A DNA stretch of 64,000 nt, taken from positions 10,109,501 to 10,173,500 of the forward strand of contig NC_020126.1 in NCBI RefSeq assembly GCF_000331735.1, written 5' to 3'. The notes below the pieces were generated by a model. That model had not been told where the DNA came from and ran no database searches. It saw nothing but the letters and a program-made list of their open reading frames with translations. A program made the translations under genes and the position numbers. The stretch is from Myxococcus stipitatus DSM 14675. GTDB lineage: Bacteria > Myxococcota > Myxococcia > Myxococcales > Myxococcaceae. Positions 32,365 through 41,340 of the stretch are shown piece after piece. Positions within the stretch are counted from its first letter, which is position 1. Each line of letters begins with the position of its first letter.

Positions 32365-33648
32365 GTGTCCTCGGAGAAGTCTCACCAGGACTCGGCCTCT
32401 TCGACTCAGCCCCCGGCGGCAGTCGTCTCGCGCGCTCCCGCCGAGAAGAACACCGTCCGGGCCTCGGTGCCGCGCCTCGTGCCTCGCGGAACGCCGCTCG
32501 AGCAGAACCACTTCATCACCCAGGGCTACACCCGCTTCGCGCGGACGCTGCAAGCCCTGGTGGACCCAGACTTCCATCCGGAGCACGGCAGCCGGGCACG
32601 CCCGGGCTGGTTCACGTTCGCCATCCACGCCTCACACGAGGCGGGCAAGGGCATGCTCGGCGCGTCCATCGCCCGGCGCATCATCGACATGGCGCAGGGC
32701 GAGCTGCTGTCCAGCTCAGCGCAGGTGTACGACCGCGTGGGGCTGCACGGCAGCATGAGACAGGACGCGGAGACACTCTCCGGCGCGCTGGACGTGCAAG
32801 GGCTGCCACGTGAGGCGTCCGCCGCGCTCGGGGTGCTCTTGGGCGCGTTGAACCTGGAGCCGCTCGGAGACCCGCGCACGCTCGTGTCCACCGCGCATCG
32901 CTTCGCGCGACTCTTCTTCCAGGCACCGGGAATCCTCCCCCTCGACAAGGCGGAGGCGCTCACGCTCACCCTGGAGCGGATGCTCAACGCGGGCAACATC
33001 GCCATCTTCACGGACATCGGCAACGCGGCGGAGCAGTACCTCGCCTGGCGCCCCACCACGAGCGCCGTCACTCCGGAGCGCGTGCTCCAAGAGTTCACGT
33101 TGCCCGGGGCCAGCCCCGCGGAGTCCCGGCAGGCCTTCAGTGCGCTCCTCGACCGCGCACACCAGAACCCCGCGCCGTCCGACTTCGGTCGCATCTTCCC
33201 GGGCATGTCCAGCATGAGCCTGGTCGTGACAGCCTTCGCGCTCCTGGAGCGCGCCCGCCAGTGCCCAGGCCCCGACGCGCGAGACACCCTCATCACCGTG
33301 GCCAACAACTGCTTCGCCTGGCGCGAGCAGGTGGACGCGGTGCAGCCCGCCTTCACGCCCCCTTCGCTGCTGCCAGGGGAAGTCTCTCGTCCCGACCTCG
33401 CCCTGGTGATGACACCGTTGATGCGTCTGGGATTGGGCTCGGTGCTGTGGAAGTTCTCTGACTACGCGGCCACGCAGCAGGACAGGGACTACAACCCGCT
33501 CACGTCGAAGCCCACCGAATACAACTGGGCCCTGTTCCCCGACCGGTGGCCCGCGCTCCTCACCGCCTTCGAGCTGGGCTACCAGAACCCCGACGCCCTC
33601 TGGAAGCTGCCTCCGCCGCTCATCCGTCTGTCGCAGACGCCGAGCTGA
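32365..33648 (+). CDS. Conserved-looking protein of unknown function
   Basis: This protein of about 427 residues is probably read from GTG at 32365 (VSSEKSHQDSAS); no in-frame ATG exists until well inside the conserved part. I do not recognise the family. It is mostly helical. It has a motif-like N-terminal region FITQGYTRFARTLQALVDPD, then WFTFAIHASHEAGKGMLGAS, a central segment AGNIAIFTDIGNAAEQYLAW, and a C-terminal EYNWALFPDRWPALLTAFEL. No signal peptide or membrane span is seen. Codon use matches neighbours. It is single and convergent with mltA (12 bp apart). Function unknown. Confidence 0.72.
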   Translation: MSSEKSHQDSASSTQPPAAVVSRAPAEKNTVRASVPRLVPRGTPLEQNHFITQGYTRFARTLQALVDPDFHPEHGSRARPGWFTFAIHASHEAGKGMLGASIARRIIDMAQGELLSSSAQVYDRVGLHGSMRQDAETLSGALDVQGLPREASAALGVLLGALNLEPLGDPRTLVSTAHRFARLFFQAPGILPLDKAEALTLTLERMLNAGNIAIFTDIGNAAEQYLAWRPTTSAVTPERVLQEFTLPGASPAESRQAFSALLDRAHQNPAPSDFGRIFPGMSSMSLVVTAFALLERARQCPGPDARDTLITVANNCFAWREQVDAVQPAFTPPSLLPGEVSRPDLALVMTPLMRLGLGSVLWKFSDYAATQQDRDYNPLTSKPTEYNWALFPDRWPALLTAFELGYQNPDALWKLPPPLIRLSQTPS

Positions 33649-33660
33649 GACCGTCGCGCG

Positions 33661-34869
33661 TCACGGCACCGCGACGACGGCGCGAGGCTTGGGCACGAGG
33701 AAGAACAGCCGCCCCTTCTGCTTCATCATGCCGGCGGCGAGCTCGGCCTCGGGGCCTCGGCCCCAGAAGACATCCACGCGCCCCGCGCCCCGGATGGCGC
33801 CTCCGGTGTCCTGGTTGAACATGAACCGGGCCAGCGGCTTCCACTGCACGGAGCCGTCCGCCATCTTCACGGGGTGGTCCGTCTGGATGAAGGCCAGTCC
33901 CCCCTTGGGGAACAGCCGCGCGTCCGTGGCGATGGAGCGCCCCGGTGTCACCTCGCGACCCAGGGAGCCCACGGCCGCGCCCGGCAGGAAGCGGAAGAAG
34001 ACATAGGACTCGTTGTGGTCGAGCACTCGGTCCCGCTGCGTCGGGTTCGCCGCCAGCCACGCTCGCAGCGCCTGCATGGACATCTGCTCCTTCGGGATGG
34101 CGCCTTCCTGGATGAGCAACGAGCCGATGCTGCGATACGGCCGCCCGTTCGACGCGGCATACCCCACGCGCCGCTCCGTGCCGTCCACCAGCCGAAGCGT
34201 GCCGCTGCCCTGCACCTCCATGAAGAACAGCGCCACCGGGTCTCTCACCCACGCGAGCTCCAGCTTGCGCTGGCCCAGCTTGCCGCCGCGAATCGCCGAC
34301 CGGTTCCAGTACGGCACCAGCCTCTTGCCCTCGAGCCGCCCGAAGACCTTCTCCGAGGCGAAGCGCTCCGCGAAGGGCTCCAGCGGAACCTCGATGAGGT
34401 CATCCGGCGCGGAGAGCACGGGGATGGAGTACTCCTCGCTCCGCGTCATGCTCCCATCGAGCACGGGCTCGTAGTAGCCCGTGAAGAGCACGGTGCCATC
34501 CTCACCTCCGGCGGACTCGAGCAAGTCGAACTCCGCGAGCACCGCCGTCGACACGTCTTGAGAGGACAGGCCATCGGTGAGTCGGTCCCGCAGTCGCTCG
34601 AGCGCGGCCACCAGCTCGCCCGCCGTCACCTCGCGAGGCCCGTAGACGAACCGGTGGTCCACCGGGCGGGTCCTCAGCCAGATGAGGCTCTCCCCGAGCG
34701 CCACCCGCAGCGACGCCACGCCTCCATCATCCACCAGCTTCGCGGTGTCCTGGAGCGCGACCAGTGCGTCCTGGGGCCGTGTCACCGCGGGCCGAGGAAC
34801 CCGCGCGCAGGACGCACCGACAAGGAGCAGACACACCAGCCAGAGGCGTCGAGCGGACCAGGAGCGCAT
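33661..34869 (-). CDS. mltA: Membrane-bound lytic murein transglycosylase A (MltA)
   Basis: This 402-residue protein has a lipoprotein signal MRSWSARRLWLVCLLLVGAS with the Cys following. It shows the MltA barrel (GTVLFTGYYEPVLDGSMTRS, YWNRSAIRGGKL, FFMEVQGSGTLRLVDG) and a C-terminal 3D domain (FMFNQDTGGAIRGAGRVDVF then WGRGPEAELAAGMM). The catalytic Asp of MltA lies in this last segment. The enzyme cleaves the beta-1,4 bond between MurNAc and GlcNAc and releases anhydro-muropeptides from the outer-membrane side. Monocistronic, convergent with the unknown gene at 32365. Length is normal. Confidence 0.93.
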   Translation of the reverse strand: MRSWSARRLWLVCLLLVGASCARVPRPAVTRPQDALVALQDTAKLVDDGGVASLRVALGESLIWLRTRPVDHRFVYGPREVTAGELVAALERLRDRLTDGLSSQDVSTAVLAEFDLLESAGGEDGTVLFTGYYEPVLDGSMTRSEEYSIPVLSAPDDLIEVPLEPFAERFASEKVFGRLEGKRLVPYWNRSAIRGGKLGQRKLELAWVRDPVALFFMEVQGSGTLRLVDGTERRVGYAASNGRPYRSIGSLLIQEGAIPKEQMSMQALRAWLAANPTQRDRVLDHNESYVFFRFLPGAAVGSLGREVTPGRSIATDARLFPKGGLAFIQTDHPVKMADGSVQWKPLARFMFNQDTGGAIRGAGRVDVFWGRGPEAELAAGMMKQKGRLFFLVPKPRAVVAVP

Positions 34870-34886
34870 GACGTCCTAACTACTCC

Positions 34887-35071
34887 AGGCGGAGTCCCCG
34901 CGACACTTCCGCGCCCGACGGCACCACGGCCCCCAGATGCTCTCAGCCACGCACCGAAGTGCCAGGGCGTTCCGCCTCGAGCTGCAATCCGCTGGAGGAG
35001 CACCCGCGAAACGTCCACGCTCGACACGGCCCTCAAATGCTCTCAGCCACGCACCGCAAGCTCAGGGCGTT
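34887..35071. repeat. Tandem near-duplicate of about 90-100 bp between mltA and the amidohydrolase gene
   Basis: ATGCTCTCAGCCACGCACCG occurs at 34937 and again at 35037, exactly 100 bp apart, each followed shortly by CAGGGCGTT. Sequence before each copy also aligns loosely (CCGCGACACTTCC versus CCGCGAAACGTCC). The second copy overlaps the 3' end of the amidohydrolase gene. No hairpin dominates. Confidence 0.6.
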
Positions 35072-36429
35072 GGTGCCCCCGCCCGGCCTTCCGCGTCCCG
35101 CGCATCCACCACCACCTGTCCTCCCTTCATCACGAAGCGCACCTGTCGCAGCGCCGCGACGTCCTTCAGCGGATTCCCACCCACCGCCACCAGGTCCGCG
35201 AACTTCCCCACCTCCAACGTGCCCACCCTGTCCTGCATGCGAAGCAACTCCGCCGCGTTCGCCGTGGCCGCGCGAAGGACCTCCACCGGAGGCAGCCCCG
35301 CCTCGGCATACGCGCTGAGATAGCGCACCGTGGCCTCGCCACGCGTCCGGCCAGCCACTTCGACATAGACATCCGAGCCCGCCGCCACCCTCACCCCCGC
35401 GGCCACCGCCTTCCGCAGGCGCTCGTGTCCCTTCGTCACGAACTTCTGACACCGCGCCTTCATCGCGACCCGGGTCTCCTCGTCGCGCGCATCCGAGCCG
35501 AAGGTGTCGCACTCGCTCAACGGGCCATCGGTCGGCACCAGGAAGATGCGCTTGCGCGCCATCGGCGCCAGCACATCGTCGGGCAGCGAATACGCATGCT
35601 CGATGGAGTCCACCCCCGCCTCCACCGCCGAACGAATGCTCTCATCCCGGGTCGTGTGCGCCGCGACCGCGCGATTCCCTCGGTGGGCCTCCTCGACGAT
35701 GGCCTTCAGCTCCTCCGTGGAGAGGACATTGTGCCCGTTGTCGACGATGACCTTGATGCAGTCCGCCCCGTCGTACACCGCCTGCCGGACGGCGCGCCGA
35801 GCCTCCTCCGCGCCCGTCACCGTGACGTACTCCTGCTCGATGAGCCCCTGCACCGCCGCCCCCTGGAGCCTCTGGAACTGGCCTCCCACGGGCGCGAGCG
35901 CCCGGGTACTCGCGGAGATGCGAGGCCCCACCACCCAGCCCCGCTGGATGGCATCGCGCAACGCCACATCCCCATTCACCCCGGAGTTGCCCAGGTCCCG
36001 CACCGTGGTGACACCGGACTCCAACACCTCACGCCCCAGCTTCGCCCCCAACAGCGCCCGCTCCGCCGTGCTCCTGCGCGCGACGTAGAGCTCCAAGCTC
36101 AACGACTCGCCCCCCTGCCCCGTCGCGAGGTTCGTCAGCAGGTGCGAATGGGCGTCGATGAGCCCCGGCAACAACGTGACATCCCCCAGGTCGAGCACAC
36201 GCGTGCCCTTCGGAATGGACAGACTCGGGCCCACCGCCTGGATGCGTTGCCCTTGAACCAGCACCACCGCATCCGTCAGGGGCTTCGCGCTCCGGCCATC
36301 GAACAGCCGCGCCGCGCGCACCGCCAACAACACGGGCTCCGCGGCGTGACTCCCGAGAGGAAGCAGCAGGCCCCAGAGCCACAGGACCGCCGAGCACCTC
36401 CGCCATGAACACCAGGACCCCAGGGCCAT
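35062..36429 (-). CDS. Secreted amidohydrolase (imidazolonepropionase/prolidase-like)
   Basis: This 455-residue protein starts MALGSWCSWRRCSAVLWLWG with a signal peptide ending SHAAEP. It is a metal-dependent TIM-barrel hydrolase: first metal site LIDAHSHLL, candidate carboxylated Lys in DCIKVIVDN, His ligands in AVAAHTTRDE and SIEHAYSL, and the catalytic Asp in VAAGSDVYVE. The family hydrolyses amide bonds of cyclic amides or Xaa-Pro-type dipeptides. The substrate is unclear. It is periplasmic or secreted by the signal peptide. The ATG at 36429 is preferred because longer frames add Cys/Gly-rich sequence with no family match. Single gene, last codons overlapping the tandem repeat. Confidence 0.85.
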   Translation of the reverse strand: MALGSWCSWRRCSAVLWLWGLLLPLGSHAAEPVLLAVRAARLFDGRSAKPLTDAVVLVQGQRIQAVGPSLSIPKGTRVLDLGDVTLLPGLIDAHSHLLTNLATGQGGESLSLELYVARRSTAERALLGAKLGREVLESGVTTVRDLGNSGVNGDVALRDAIQRGWVVGPRISASTRALAPVGGQFQRLQGAAVQGLIEQEYVTVTGAEEARRAVRQAVYDGADCIKVIVDNGHNVLSTEELKAIVEEAHRGNRAVAAHTTRDESIRSAVEAGVDSIEHAYSLPDDVLAPMARKRIFLVPTDGPLSECDTFGSDARDEETRVAMKARCQKFVTKGHERLRKAVAAGVRVAAGSDVYVEVAGRTRGEATVRYLSAYAEAGLPPVEVLRAATANAAELLRMQDRVGTLEVGKFADLVAVGGNPLKDVAALRQVRFVMKGGQVVVDARDAEGRAGAPTP

Positions 36430-36562
36430 TCGCGCACTCCCGAACCACGAGGAGCCCGAACGCTTCACCGCACCACTCCGCGAAGGCAAGCCTGGGAACC
36501 ACCCACCGCCGCCGGTGCACGAGATGCTTGTCTTTCGACAGGCACCTCGCACAAGCCCCGCA

Positions 36563-37654
36563 TCACCCGTAGGGGTTGTAGAACTTCGCGAACGTCGCGC
36601 GAGCGAAGTCCCCGAACGTCATCCCCGGCTTGAACGCACCCACGCGCAGCTCCTCCGCGTTCGTGCCCTCGGGGGGACGCAGGTGCTCCTCGTTGTCCGG
36701 CTGCATGAAGACGGCGAACGTGGAGCGGGAGATGTTGCGGCTCGCCGGGTGCGCCAGCGCCTGCACCGCGTGCGGCGTCGAGCGCAGCAGGCCGCCCGTG
36801 ACAATCTGCGCGCTCTCGCCAATCTGGAACGCCAGACAGTCCTTCGGGATGACGACCTTGCGCTCCTCGCCGCCGCGCGTGCGCACGTACAGCCCCGCCT
36901 CCGGGTCCGGCACCGGGATGTCCTGCCGAGCCGGCTCCGCCGCCCCCAGCTCCGCGTCGAAGTACATCGCCGGGCACAGCGCCGTCAGCGAGCCGTGGTC
37001 ACTGTGCCAGCCACACCACGAATCCCGGGTGCGCGGCGTCGCGTCCTCGTTGATGGCGAAGTAGTAGAGCAGCCGCGCCTTGCACGCACGCGACTCGCGG
37101 ATGGTCCGCTCCAGCTGCGCATCCGGCGACAGCCTGTCTCCCATCCGAGCCTTCACGTACCGGTCGCACTGCGACGCCACCAGCAACCCCACCTCCACCA
37201 TCTTCCGCCCCAGGGCCTGGAAGGCCGGGCGCAGCGCCGGGAAGTCCGCGTCCGGCCACACGTTGGGGAGGTAGTTCTCCGGGTACTTCTCCACCAGCGC
37301 CGCGTCCACCTGGGGCGCGTCGTACTGGGGATTGTTGTAGTAGGAGCCCTTGAACTCGTCGAACTGGCCCGGCTTCAGCACTTCCTTGCCGTGGCTCCAG
37401 CCAAACGAATAGCTGCTGCGAGCGTGGACGTAGCGGTCCTTCACCTCGTTGGGCAGCGCGGCGAACCGGAAGCCCAGCGGCAACAGCCCCTGCCGCAGCT
37501 CCACGAGCCCCGGGATGCCCCGCACCACCAGCAGGCCGATGCCGTCATAGCCATACGCGCGCTCGATGTCCGCGGACAGGTCCGCTCCATCCACCAGCTT
37601 CGCGTAATCGAGAACCACCACTCCGTCCTTCGCTCCAGCCACGTCGCTGCTCAT
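36563..37654 (-). CDS. Isopenicillin N synthase-like 2-oxoglutarate/Fe(II) dioxygenase
   Basis: This 363-residue cytoplasmic enzyme starts MSSDVAGAKDGVVVLDYAKL. Fe(II) ligands are seen in WCGWHSDHGSLTAL (His-x-Asp) and LLRSTPHAVQAL (distal His). The 2OG/substrate-anchoring Arg-x-Ser is in NISRSTFAVFMQ. The N-terminal DIOX_N-like part has the usual GYDGIGLLVVRGIPG strand. The substrate is unknown; the absence of biosynthetic neighbours argues against an antibiotic pathway here. Upstream in-frame sequence to 37936 looks non-coding. Divergent from the lipase gene with a 238-bp shared promoter region. Confidence 0.87.
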   Translation of the reverse strand: MSSDVAGAKDGVVVLDYAKLVDGADLSADIERAYGYDGIGLLVVRGIPGLVELRQGLLPLGFRFAALPNEVKDRYVHARSSYSFGWSHGKEVLKPGQFDEFKGSYYNNPQYDAPQVDAALVEKYPENYLPNVWPDADFPALRPAFQALGRKMVEVGLLVASQCDRYVKARMGDRLSPDAQLERTIRESRACKARLLYYFAINEDATPRTRDSWCGWHSDHGSLTALCPAMYFDAELGAAEPARQDIPVPDPEAGLYVRTRGGEERKVVIPKDCLAFQIGESAQIVTGGLLRSTPHAVQALAHPASRNISRSTFAVFMQPDNEEHLRPPEGTNAEELRVGAFKPGMTFGDFARATFAKFYNPYG

Positions 37655-37892
37655 CCCGAACGCCTCGTCTCTGCCCCGCGCCTTCCCACTCCAGGGCCAT
37701 CGCGGAGGCCCCCAGCATAGCCGACTCCCGACACACCATGACGCCGTCGACACGTCGGGCGACACGTCGCACGAGGGCCGGGTCCCCACCGCCCACAGGG
37801 CGTCCCCCGAGACACCCAAGCAAGCATCCCCAGGCATGACCGATGCAACCGGGTGGTGCATCCCATCCCTCTCACGCAAGAAAGGAAGCACC

Positions 37893-38849
37893 ATGGCGCT
37901 CACCACCGCGCAGCTGGGCATCACCCTCTCGGCCATCTCCTATCTGGGGCAGTTCGACACGAACTCCGGCCGCTACACCTTGATGAACAACGCCCTGGCC
38001 GCCACCACCACGGGCGGCTGGCAAATCGCCTGGGGCCCGGCGACGCAGGGCGAGGACCTGGTCTACGTCGCCGCCAACACCCAGGGCCAATACGCCGTCG
38101 TCGTGCGCGGCACGCTGTTCGACCGCATCGAGGACCTCCTCCAGGACAAGAACATCAACCCCCAGGAGGCCCTGCCTTTCAGCGCCCCCTCGTTCCCCTC
38201 CGACGCGGCCATCTCCAAGGGTGACGTGGAGGTCTGGACGAACGTCTCCAACATGTCCTCGTCCGTGGGGCCCGGCAGCGGAGCGCTCCTGCCCTTCCTC
38301 CAGGCGCTCCCGTCCGGGACGTCGCTGCTCGTCACCGGGCACAGCCTCGGCGGACAGGTGGCCACCGTGCTCGCGGTGTGGTTCCAGGCCGCGCTGACGA
38401 ACGTGTCCGTGCAGCCCGTCACCTTCGCCGCGCCCACCGCGGGCAACCCCGCGTTCGCCACGGCCTACGACTCCACCTTCACCACGGCGGAGCGCTACTA
38501 CAACTCCCTCGACGTGGTGCCTCGCGCGTGGACGCAGGACGGGCTGACCTCCATCCTGTCCCTCTACCCCGGCGGCCCGCAGTGCGGCCCCTTGTGCAAG
38601 GCGGCCGTCGATGGCGCGCTGAAGACGCTCGAGAAGAACCAGCTCGTCTACCAGCAGCCCGCCGCCGCGACGGAGCTGACCGGAGCGCTCTACCCCGAGA
38701 AGGGGCTCCTCGCCTTCGAGGACGAGGTCAACGACCAGCACCGCGCGCTCTACTACATGTCCCTGCTGGGCATCCCGCTCACGACCATCCAGTTGCTCAA
38801 CAAGTCCTGGGCGCCGCCCCCGAGCCAGTCCCTGCGCTCGGTCGGGTGA
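37893..38849 (+). CDS. Class 3 lipase
   Basis: This 318-residue alpha/beta hydrolase starts MALTTAQLGITLSAISYLGQ, preceded by AAGGAAG at good spacing. The nucleophile elbow is LLVTGHSLGGQVATVLA. The acid is probably the Asp of NSLDVVPRAW, and the His lies near NDQHRALYY close to the end. VYVAANTQGQYAVVVRGTLF is the usual class 3 lipase strand. No signal peptide is evident, so it may be cytoplasmic or exported by another route. Likely hydrolyses acylglycerols. It converges with a membrane-anchored protein gene; both stop codons lie in one hairpin. Confidence 0.88.
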   Translation: MALTTAQLGITLSAISYLGQFDTNSGRYTLMNNALAATTTGGWQIAWGPATQGEDLVYVAANTQGQYAVVVRGTLFDRIEDLLQDKNINPQEALPFSAPSFPSDAAISKGDVEVWTNVSNMSSSVGPGSGALLPFLQALPSGTSLLVTGHSLGGQVATVLAVWFQAALTNVSVQPVTFAAPTAGNPAFATAYDSTFTTAERYYNSLDVVPRAWTQDGLTSILSLYPGGPQCGPLCKAAVDGALKTLEKNQLVYQQPAAATELTGALYPEKGLLAFEDEVNDQHRALYYMSLLGIPLTTIQLLNKSWAPPPSQSLRSVG

Positions 38850-38862
38850 GCCTCGGGCTCAC
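38846..38862. terminator. Bidirectional hairpin containing both stop codons
   Basis: GTGAGCC-TCG-GGCTCAC is a perfect 7-bp stem. The lipase TGA (38847-38849) and the stop of the opposing gene (38859-38861) sit in its two arms. Confidence 0.5.
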
Positions 38863-39434
38863 TGGGACGGGTACGAGCCCTTCGTCTCCTCTCGACGTGC
38901 CCGCTCCGCGTCTTCCCGGGCCGCCTCCGCGCGGCTCAACGCATCCCGCTCGAGGCGGACCCGCTCCGTCTCTTTCGGAGCGTCCTCCACGAGCACGGGC
39001 GCGAGCTGCTCGAGGGTGCGCTTCAGCGAGGGAAACGCGACCCGGTCCTTGTCGACGAGGACCTGCCAGGGCTCCGACGGGGACTCCCGCACCAGGTCGA
39101 AGACGACGTCCTGCGTGCGCCGCTCCTCGGGCACCTTCACGCTGACGAAGTCGAGCCGCTCCGCGCCACACGGCCAGACACGCACCGACGACGAGGAGCC
39201 GTGACGCCCGCCTCGCACTCCATACTCCACCCGGCAGGCCGGAATGGGGCGCAGCCGAGCCTGAAGCTCCGCGAGGTCCTGGAGAGCGCCCACGTCCGTG
39301 CTCCCCGAAGAATCCCCTCGGAGCTGGCTGTACCCGATGACCGCCGCGGGAACCACCAGCGCCATGCCCAGGCCGATGAACAACGGCCAGGGGGCTCTGT
39401 TCGCGAGGGGAGGCTCGGGAGAGGTGTTCATCAT
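38859..39434 (-). CDS. Single-span membrane protein, unknown
   Basis: This protein of about 191 residues starts MMNTSPEPPLANRAPWPLFI, with one membrane span (LFIGLGMALVVPAAVIGYSQ) at about 18-37. A periplasmic domain follows with an isolated Cys pair (PACRVEYGV and VWPCGAERL), possibly disulfide-bonded. The C-terminus of about 60 residues is strongly charged and helical (RLERDALSRAEAAREDAERA). AGAGGTGCTCACG precedes the ATG. I do not recognise the family. Convergent with the lipase. Confidence 0.7.
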   Translation of the reverse strand: MMNTSPEPPLANRAPWPLFIGLGMALVVPAAVIGYSQLRGDSSGSTDVGALQDLAELQARLRPIPACRVEYGVRGGRHGSSSSVRVWPCGAERLDFVSVKVPEERRTQDVVFDLVRESPSEPWQVLVDKDRVAFPSLKRTLEQLAPVLVEDAPKETERVRLERDALSRAEAAREDAERARREETKGSYPSQ

Positions 39435-39487
39435 CGTGAGCACCTCTCTTAGAACGCCTCGAGCCCGCGCGAAAACCCTCACCCCGC

Positions 39488-40309
39488 CTAGATGAAGTAG
39501 TCGGGGAACAGCTCCGCGCCGGGCACGGACTGATACTTGTCGAAGTCCGTGACGCCGTCGGCGCGCAGCACGTCCTCGTCGATGCAGAAGTGGCCCGTGA
39601 AGCTCCTGCTGGGCTTGGTGAGGATGGCGTGCGCGGCGTCCGCCATGATTTCAGGCTGCCGGCTGCCGCGAATCGTCTCGTCGCCGCCCAGCAGGTTCTG
39701 CACGGCCGCCGTCGCGATGACGGTGCGCGGCCACAGCGCGTTGACCGCGATGCCCTCCGAGCGGAACTCCTCCGCCATGCCCAGCACGCACATGCTCATG
39801 CCGTACTTCGCCATGGTGTAGGCCACGTGCGGACCGAACCAGCGCGCCTCCATGTTCAGCGGCGGCGAGTTGTTGAGGATGTGCGGGTTGCTCGACTTCT
39901 TGAGGTACGGCAGACACGCCTGCGAACAGGCGAAGGTGCCGCGCGTGTTGATGCCATGCATCAAGTCATAGCGCTTCATCGGCGTGTCTTCGGTGCCGGT
40001 GAGGCTGATGGCGCTCGCGTTGTTCACCAGGATGTCGATGCCGCCAAACTTCGCCACCGCCTGCGCCACCGCGGCGGCAATCTGGTCCTCGTACCGGATG
40101 TCCACCATGACGGGGAGCGCCTTGCCCCCCGCCTTCTCGATGTCCTCCGCGGCCGTGTAGATGGTGCCCGGCAGCTTGGGGTGCGGCTCCGTCGTCTTCG
40201 CCGCGATGACGATGTTCGCGCCGTCGCGCGCCGCGCGGAGGGCAATCGCCAGACCGATTCCTCGGCTGGCCCCGGTGATGAAAAGCGTCTTCCCCTTGAG
40301 TGTCGTCAT
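39488..40309 (-). CDS. HSDL2-like short-chain dehydrogenase/reductase
   Basis: This protein of about 273 residues starts MTTLKGKTLFITGASRGIGL. The NAD(P) loop TGASRGIG, the NNAS motif in ILVNNASAISLTGT, and the YxxxK pair in VAYTMAKYGMS are intact. The catalytic Ser position is in HILNNSPPLN. Long stretches (PHPKLPGTIYTAAEDIEKAG, NTRGTFACSQACLPYLKKSS, SFTGHFCIDEDVL) closely recall eukaryotic hydroxysteroid dehydrogenase-like protein 2, without its SCP2 tail. It presumably oxidises or reduces a lipid-type alcohol. A GTG start nine codons upstream is possible. Single gene next to a LysR regulator. Confidence 0.88.
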   Translation of the reverse strand: MTTLKGKTLFITGASRGIGLAIALRAARDGANIVIAAKTTEPHPKLPGTIYTAAEDIEKAGGKALPVMVDIRYEDQIAAAVAQAVAKFGGIDILVNNASAISLTGTEDTPMKRYDLMHGINTRGTFACSQACLPYLKKSSNPHILNNSPPLNMEARWFGPHVAYTMAKYGMSMCVLGMAEEFRSEGIAVNALWPRTVIATAAVQNLLGGDETIRGSRQPEIMADAAHAILTKPSRSFTGHFCIDEDVLRADGVTDFDKYQSVPGAELFPDYFI

Positions 40310-40384
40310 GCCGCGCGTCTCCGTGGGTGGTGCCACATCCGTCTGCTCCAGATGCCCCGGGTATAGCGAGTCTTGGCCCTCGGG

Positions 40385-41275
40385 TCAGCGGCGCCGGACC
40401 CGCTCCAGCTCCTCCACCAGCAGCTCCGACACCTTCCGCACGCGGGGGATGTCCAGCGCCGACTTCGCGCACATGAGGTGGAGCGTCTGCTTCCCATGCG
40501 CCCCCAGGTCCACGTCCAGCGGTACCAGGCCCCGCTCTCGCTGCGTGCTGAAGCGGTGGGGGAAGTTCCCCAGCACCATCGCCCCCACGCCCGCCTCCAC
40601 CGCCGCCACCATCACCAGGAAGTTGTCCGTGGTGAAGACCGGCGTGAAGCCCGGGATGAGGGCCGCGAGCTGGGGGTTGGGCGGCACCGACTCATAGGGA
40701 GGGGCCCACGCCACCCAGGGAAGCTGCTGGAGCGTGGGCCTCTTCGGCAGCTTCGCCTTGAGCGCCTTCGAGACGAACACCGCGTTCTCCAGCTCCAGCG
40801 TGTGGACACACGTGAGGTCCGCGTTCTTCGTCGCGACGCTCCGCAGCGCCAGGTCCGCCTCGCCCCGCCCCAGGTCCGCGTACTGGATGGTGGACTGCAC
40901 CTCCAGCCGCAGTCCCGGGTACTTGCCCGACACGTGTCCCGCGAAGGGCGCCAGGAAGTCGAAGCTGAAGAAGGGGCTCGCCGTCACGCGTACCAGGCCC
41001 TTGGGGGTGGAGTCGCGCGACTCGGCCGCGCGCTGGAACTCGCCGGCCCACTCCGCCATCTTCCGCGCGGGCTGGAGCAGCCGCTCTCCCGCCGCCGTCA
41101 GCGCCGCGCCCTCCACGCTCCGGCGGAACAGCTTCGCCCCCACCTGGTACTCCAGCGCCGCCAGCTTCCGGCTCACCGTGGGCTGGCCGATGCGCAGCCG
41201 CGTCGCCGCCGCGCTGAAGCTGCCCGTCTCCGCGATGGCCAGGAACAGCCGCGCGTCATCCCAAGAGATATTCAT
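40385..41275 (-). CDS. LysR-family transcriptional regulator
   Basis: In this protein of about 296 residues the N-terminal winged HTH reads ARLFLAIAETGSFSAAATRL then RIGQPTVSRKLAALEYQVGA. A periplasmic-binding-like effector domain follows from about residue 90 (LVRVTASPFFSFDFLAPFAG). The start MNISWDDARLFLAIAE is typical. It is divergent from the metallo-hydrolase gene with 65 bp between starts, the usual layout for a LysR protein controlling its neighbour and itself. The effector is unknown. Confidence 0.9.
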   Translation of the reverse strand: MNISWDDARLFLAIAETGSFSAAATRLRIGQPTVSRKLAALEYQVGAKLFRRSVEGAALTAAGERLLQPARKMAEWAGEFQRAAESRDSTPKGLVRVTASPFFSFDFLAPFAGHVSGKYPGLRLEVQSTIQYADLGRGEADLALRSVATKNADLTCVHTLELENAVFVSKALKAKLPKRPTLQQLPWVAWAPPYESVPPNPQLAALIPGFTPVFTTDNFLVMVAAVEAGVGAMVLGNFPHRFSTQRERGLVPLDVDLGAHGKQTLHLMCAKSALDIPRVRKVSELLVEELERVRRR

Positions 41276-41340
41276 GGATGCATGGCTCCATACCAAAATG
41301 GCCATTTCCCATGCACCTGGGCATCGCTACCTTGGCACCC

